DNA of 7,838 nt, taken from assembly GCA_031285465.1 (NCBI GenBank), contig JAITWD010000040.1, forward strand, positions 1 to 7,838, given 5' to 3'. Every line of letters begins with the position of its first letter. Position 1 is the stretch's first letter. Positions 5,189 to 7,838 of the stretch are shown one piece after another. Origin of the DNA: Lachnospiraceae bacterium (GTDB lineage: Bacteria; Bacillota; Clostridia; Lachnospirales; Lachnospiraceae). Made by a program: the position numbers and the translations under genes. Below the pieces are notes generated by a model that had not been told where the DNA came from, did not search any database, and was given only the letters and a program-made list of their open reading frames with translations.

Positions 5189-6007
5189 CTACTCAAGATT
5201 CAGCTTTTTCTTGGTAATAGCATAGGTGATTATGAAAAAGACAAAACCATAAAGCGCAGTAGCAATTGTGGACTGGATAAAGGTAGAGAGGAAATTATCG
5301 CTTGACTGATTATAGCCGTCAAGGTTCACCATAATACTGACCGATGCGATCATAAGGACGGTCATTGTTATTTGCATCGCCATCGAGAGACCGAAGTATA
5401 TACCTACCGAACCTAAGACACGATGTTTGTTAAACAACTGTCCCAGTGATGCCGAGGCATAGATCATCAGGATGCTGGTGATAAGGCCGATGAGCAACAT
5501 CACGAGATATAGGATGATATAAACAATGATCGGGGTGCCGCCGGTAAAGGAGGGGTCGGTCAGGGCGACCATCATTGCGTTCCACGGAATGGTCTCACCA
5601 AGTGAGGCGGCCAGTGAAACGGCCAGGGCGCAACCGCTGAGGCACAATAGTAAACCGTTAATGATCAGCATCAAGGTGGCAACGATCGTCTTGGCGGTGA
5701 TCAATTGGAGCGGGGTGGCCGGTAATGTATGGGTAAGATAACCCTCCGCACCGTACATACTGCGATAAAAACGGGACCCGAGATAAATCAGACTGCCAAA
5801 GAAGACGGCGGCCATACCTAAAAAATAGGTTGAGACATAAGCAATAATAAATATAATATAGATGGGCGGCGGATCGCTGGCAGTCATATCGGGTGAAAAG
5901 AGCAGTCCCAGTACCCCCACTAAGGTAATGGCAAGATTAAAGATTATCATCGCCAGTAAAAATTTCCAGATTGCCTTCCATTCGTGTTTTATTAATTTTC
6001 CTAGCAT
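5189..6007 (-). CDS. ABC-2-type transporter permease
   Basis: 272 residues with about six membrane helices (near 15-38, 50-76, 105-130, 160-187, 198-227, 246-266). The segment FYRSMYGAEGYLTHTLPATP (80-99) is typical of permeases that pair with YtrB-type ATPases. It begins MLGKLIKHEWKAIWKF, a basic amphipathic start common in this group. The ATG at 6007 overlaps the end of the ATPase gene by 7 nt and has its own GGGAGGTG site, so the two are translationally linked. It is the third gene of a GntR-ATPase-permease operon. The substrate is unknown; related operons respond to cell-envelope stress or antibiotics in some Bacillota, which is family knowledge and not shown here. Confidence 0.85.
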   Translation of the reverse strand: MLGKLIKHEWKAIWKFLLAMIIFNLAITLVGVLGLLFSPDMTASDPPPIYIIFIIAYVSTYFLGMAAVFFGSLIYLGSRFYRSMYGAEGYLTHTLPATPLQLITAKTIVATLMLIINGLLLCLSGCALAVSLAASLGETIPWNAMMVALTDPSFTGGTPIIVYIILYLVMLLIGLITSILMIYASASLGQLFNKHRVLGSVGIYFGLSMAMQITMTVLMIASVSIMVNLDGYNQSSDNFLSTFIQSTIATALYGFVFFIITYAITKKKLNLE

Positions 6008-6726
6008 GCGAACACCTCCCTAAAATATGCATCAACAGATTTCCCCTTCTTGGCACGAATATCCTCGACGGTGGCGGTCAGCAATACCTGACCGTGTCGC
6101 AAAAAGATGACCTCATCAAGAATGTTTTCAATATCGGTGATCAGATGGGTGGATAATAATATGGTAGCATTTTCATTGTAATTGGTAATGATCGTTTTGA
6201 GGATATAATCGCGTGCGGCTGGATCGACACCGGCGATCGGCTCATCAAGGATGAAAAGATCGGCGTCGCGACTCATCACCAATATCAATTGTACCTTTTC
6301 CTGCGTTCCTTTAGAAAGGGTCTTTAGCCGCGAATCTAAGGAAATATTGAGCGACTGCAGCATCGTATACGCTCGCTCCTTTTTGAAGTCTTCATAAAAA
6401 TCGGCGTAGTAATCAATGATCTGGCTGACATTTAGGTTGGTCGGCAGATAGGTTTTATCGGGTAAATAGGATACTCTTTTCTTGGTTGCCACACCAGGTG
6501 CCGCGCCATTGATGGCGATGGTGCCATTGGTGGGGTTTAAAAGCCCGTTCATCATCTTGATCAGGGTGGTTTTACCGCTACCGTTGGGACCAAGTAAACC
6601 GATGATGCGGCCACGGCCAATGGCAAGAGAGATGTTATTGATGGCAACCGGTCCATCGGCATATTTTTTGGTGAGATTTTGGATTTCCACCAGATAGTTG
6701 TTATTCATTTCCGCTCCTCCACTCAT
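6001..6726 (-). CDS. ABC transporter ATP-binding protein, YtrB-like
   Basis: 241 residues, a cytoplasmic ATPase that powers the neighbouring permease. Walker A GPNGSGKT (46-53), signature LSKGT (137-141), Walker B LFILDEP (157-163), the D-loop GVD just after, and the switch histidine in STHL (His194) are all present. At the Q-loop position the sequence is YLPDKTYL, without glutamine, as is usual in this subfamily. The start at 6726 overlaps the GntR stop (ATGA) and has AGGAGG 10 nt upstream. An in-frame ATG at 6708 (Met7), with GGAGGAG 5 nt upstream, is an equally good start, and the protein N-terminus MNNNYLVEIQNLTKKY would suit it. It is the second gene of the operon. Confidence 0.92.
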   Translation of the reverse strand: MSGGAEMNNNYLVEIQNLTKKYADGPVAINNISLAIGRGRIIGLLGPNGSGKTTLIKMMNGLLNPTNGTIAINGAAPGVATKKRVSYLPDKTYLPTNLNVSQIIDYYADFYEDFKKERAYTMLQSLNISLDSRLKTLSKGTQEKVQLILVMSRDADLFILDEPIAGVDPAARDYILKTIITNYNENATILLSTHLITDIENILDEVIFLRHGQVLLTATVEDIRAKKGKSVDAYFREVFAC

Positions 6727-7085
6727 AATTGATCTCCCTCCTTTAGTAAGGCGATAGTCTCGTTTAGTTTGAAGCCTAATTCGTTCATGCGCTCAAGAAA
6801 TTCCTTGATTTGAATGGTCGCCAATTCTTTTTGAATGTTTTCAATCATTTCGGTCTCCTCCGTTACAGTCCTTCCGCTGGTTCTTTGCGTGACGATCAGT
6901 CCGCTTCGTTCCAACTCGGCAAAAGCTTTCTGCATCGTATTGGGGTTAACACCGGCATCGGTTGCCAGTTCGCGGACGCTGGGCAGCCGGCTACCCGGAG
7001 AATAAAAACCGGAAACGATCTGCATTTGGATCCGCTCAACGATCTGGGAATAAATAGGGCGGTCAGAATTTAATTTCCATGACAT
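6723..7085 (-). CDS. GntR family regulator, YtrA subfamily
   Basis: 120 residues, a DNA-binding repressor. The winged helix-turn-helix spans about residues 10-72 (PIYSQIVERIQMQIVSGFYS, PGSRLPSVRELATDAGVNPN, TMQKAFAELERSGLI), followed by a short helical tail for dimerisation and no ligand-binding domain, the hallmark of the YtrA branch (about 120-130 residues). It is the first gene of the operon with the ABC ATPase and permease, the common arrangement in which the regulator represses its own operon. The start ATG at 7085 has AAGGAAGGA upstream. A perfect palindrome next to its promoter -10 box (7215-7234) is the likely operator. The inducer is unknown. Confidence 0.92.
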   Translation of the reverse strand: MSWKLNSDRPIYSQIVERIQMQIVSGFYSPGSRLPSVRELATDAGVNPNTMQKAFAELERSGLIVTQRTSGRTVTEETEMIENIQKELATIQIKEFLERMNELGFKLNETIALLKEGDQL

Positions 7086-7214
7086 AGTATTCCTTCCTTT
7101 CTTTTCAATATTTATTGTATTGGTCTTCTTATTACTATTGCCATTGGTACGGCCGGTTTAATTTGTACGGCAACCCTCTTTAAAAGACGGTGTCGGTTGA
7201 TAAAGCTGTATCAA

Positions 7215-7234
7215 TGTATTAATCACTTAATACA
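7215..7234. promoter_or_regulatory. Likely GntR operator, perfect 8-4-8 palindrome
   Basis: TGTATTAA TCAC TTAATACA, arms fully complementary, directly adjoining the -10 box of the minus-strand promoter, so a bound protein would cover the transcription start. Its position fits autoregulation by the GntR protein encoded downstream. Binding is inferred. Confidence 0.65.
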
Positions 7235-7262
7235 ATAATACATGATTCGGAAAATTTGTCAA
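7235..7262 (-). promoter_or_regulatory. Promoter of the GntR-ABC operon
   Basis: On the minus strand, TTGACA (7262-7257, a full consensus -35), a 16-nt spacer and TATTAT (7240-7235). It leaves a leader of about 140 nt before the GntR start codon, in which no further gene or clear regulatory RNA is seen. Confidence 0.7.
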
Positions 7263-7376
7263 TAGTCTTTTTACAATTATTTAATAATTTTTTTATTAAC
7301 ATATATAAATAGTATTTAAGGACATGCTGATTAAAGTGTTTCCTTAGAATTTTATGATGATGATAATAAAAAATGC

Positions 7377-7405
7377 TTTACAGGGCAATATAAATATGCT
7401 AATGT
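7377..7405 (+). promoter_or_regulatory. Promoter of the divergent ABC ATPase gene
   Basis: TTTACA (7377-7382), a 17-nt spacer, TAATGT (7400-7405) preceded by TGC. Start of transcription would be near 7412. The region between this and the other promoter (7263-7376) is very AT-rich and holds no gene I can support. Confidence 0.5.
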
Positions 7406-7410
7406 GTTAT

Positions 7411-7430
7411 TGTATTAATGAAATAGTACA
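7411..7430. promoter_or_regulatory. Second, imperfect copy of the GntR operator
   Basis: TGTATTAA TGAA ATAGTACA: same 20-bp length as the palindrome at 7215, the left arm identical and six of eight arm pairs kept. It covers the expected transcription start of the rightward gene, mirroring the layout at the GntR promoter. Confidence 0.5.
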
Positions 7431-7483
7431 GAACGATGAAGGTATTAACTATAGCGGGAAGACCTTCGGAAGGAGTAAGTAAT

Positions 7484-7838
7484 ATGGAAAACAGTAATGC
7501 CTCCCAAAGTGCCGAACTGGTCGCCATCCGGAATATGTGCAAGATTTATAATCCGGGTGAAAATGAGGTGAGAGCACTGGATCATATCAATCTGACCATC
7601 AATGAAGGTGAATTTGTGGCGATAATTGGTCATTCCGGATCGGGTAAATCCACCTTGATGAATATGCTTGGCTGCCTTGATGTCCCCAGCAGCGGTCAGT
7701 ATCATCTTCATGGGCAGGACGTCTCATTGCTGGATGATAATCAGCTTTCCGATATCCGTAATAAAGAAATCGGGTTTATTTTTCAGGGTTTTAATCTGAT
7801 CGCCGGATTGACCGCACTGGAAAATGTGGAATTACCCC
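7484..7838 (+). CDS. ABC transporter ATP-binding protein, MacB/LolD-type, 5' part
   Basis: The first 118 codons; the gene continues past the right edge. After a short hydrophilic lead, ELVAIRNMCKIYNPGENEVR and ALDHINLTINEGEFVAI match MacB/LolD/FtsE-type ATPases. Walker A GHSGSGKST (49-57), MLGCLD and the Q-loop GFIFQGFNLI (Gln101) are present; the signature and Walker B lie outside the window. Such proteins drive efflux or mechanical work on envelope molecules with an FtsX/MacB-type permease, expected next. The start has GGAAGGAG 8 nt upstream. The gene diverges from the GntR operon and carries a GntR-like operator copy, so it may belong to the same regulon. Confidence 0.9.
   Translation, partial: MENSNASQSAELVAIRNMCKIYNPGENEVRALDHINLTINEGEFVAIIGHSGSGKSTLMNMLGCLDVPSSGQYHLHGQDVSLLDDNQLSDIRNKEIGFIFQGFNLIAGLTALENVELP

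Noticed and set aside
5099..5305. 68-codon rightward open frame after ribU
   Set aside because: It begins inside the second palindromic element and runs through the terminator and into the convergent permease gene; no ribosome binding site.
6810..7073. Rightward open frame opposite the GntR gene
   Set aside because: It is antisense to a well-supported GntR coding region and has no homology I recognise.
7445..7711. 88-codon minus-strand open frame
   Set aside because: It is antisense to the MacB-type ATPase, whose Walker A motif fixes the true frame.

Overview
The window is most likely from a low-to-mid GC Bacillota, probably a clostridial-type anaerobe. The reasons are strong AAGGAGG-type ribosome binding sites, an FMN riboswitch feeding an ECF riboflavin-uptake S-component, a YtrA-type GntR/ABC operon, and collagen-like surface-type proteins. 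There are no rRNA, tRNA or CRISPR features and no recognisable phage or IS genes. Both ends cut genes.

Left part (1-3700): three genes for small collagen-like (Gly-X-Y) proteins, one leaving leftwards (1-263, partial) and two reading rightwards (1570-2184, 2894-3700). All three carry the same short module, LP(S/T)IGENGNWF(I/T)G..(D/S)(T/S)G(V/I).A.G, joined directly to the G-X-Y stretch. Their C-terminal parts differ: one is cut by the window edge, one is a compact beta-type domain, and one looks like a beta-helix. All three also share an upstream layout: GGGTAACC 76-78 nt before the ATG, a dyad centred 39 nt after that block, and a ribosome binding site exactly 7 nt from the ATG. An AraC-type regulator with a GyrI-like effector domain (547-1446) lies between the first two, and a small YdeI/OmdA-type gene (2267-2485, minus) between the second and third. 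I read this as a co-regulated set of modular fibre or spore-surface proteins; their location and function are unproven.

Middle part (3701-5147): a long hairpin, a promoter, an FMN riboswitch, a strong intrinsic terminator, then a RibU-like riboflavin transporter gene (4149-5021). The transporter has an extra N-terminal membrane segment. In the linker after that segment sits a 63-bp double-hairpin element that is exactly 21 codons long and in frame. A related double hairpin, inverted, lies just past the stop codon. This looks like a palindromic mobile repeat tolerated inside a protein-coding gene. A bidirectional terminator (5112-5147) closes the unit.

Right part (5189-7838): a minus-strand operon of GntR/YtrA-type repressor, ABC ATPase and ABC-2-type permease with overlapping genes. 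Divergent from it is the start of a MacB/LolD-type ABC ATPase gene that runs off the right edge. A perfect 8-4-8 palindrome adjoins the -10 box of the GntR operon promoter, and a degraded 20-bp copy lies at the expected start of transcription of the divergent gene, so the one GntR protein may control both transport systems.
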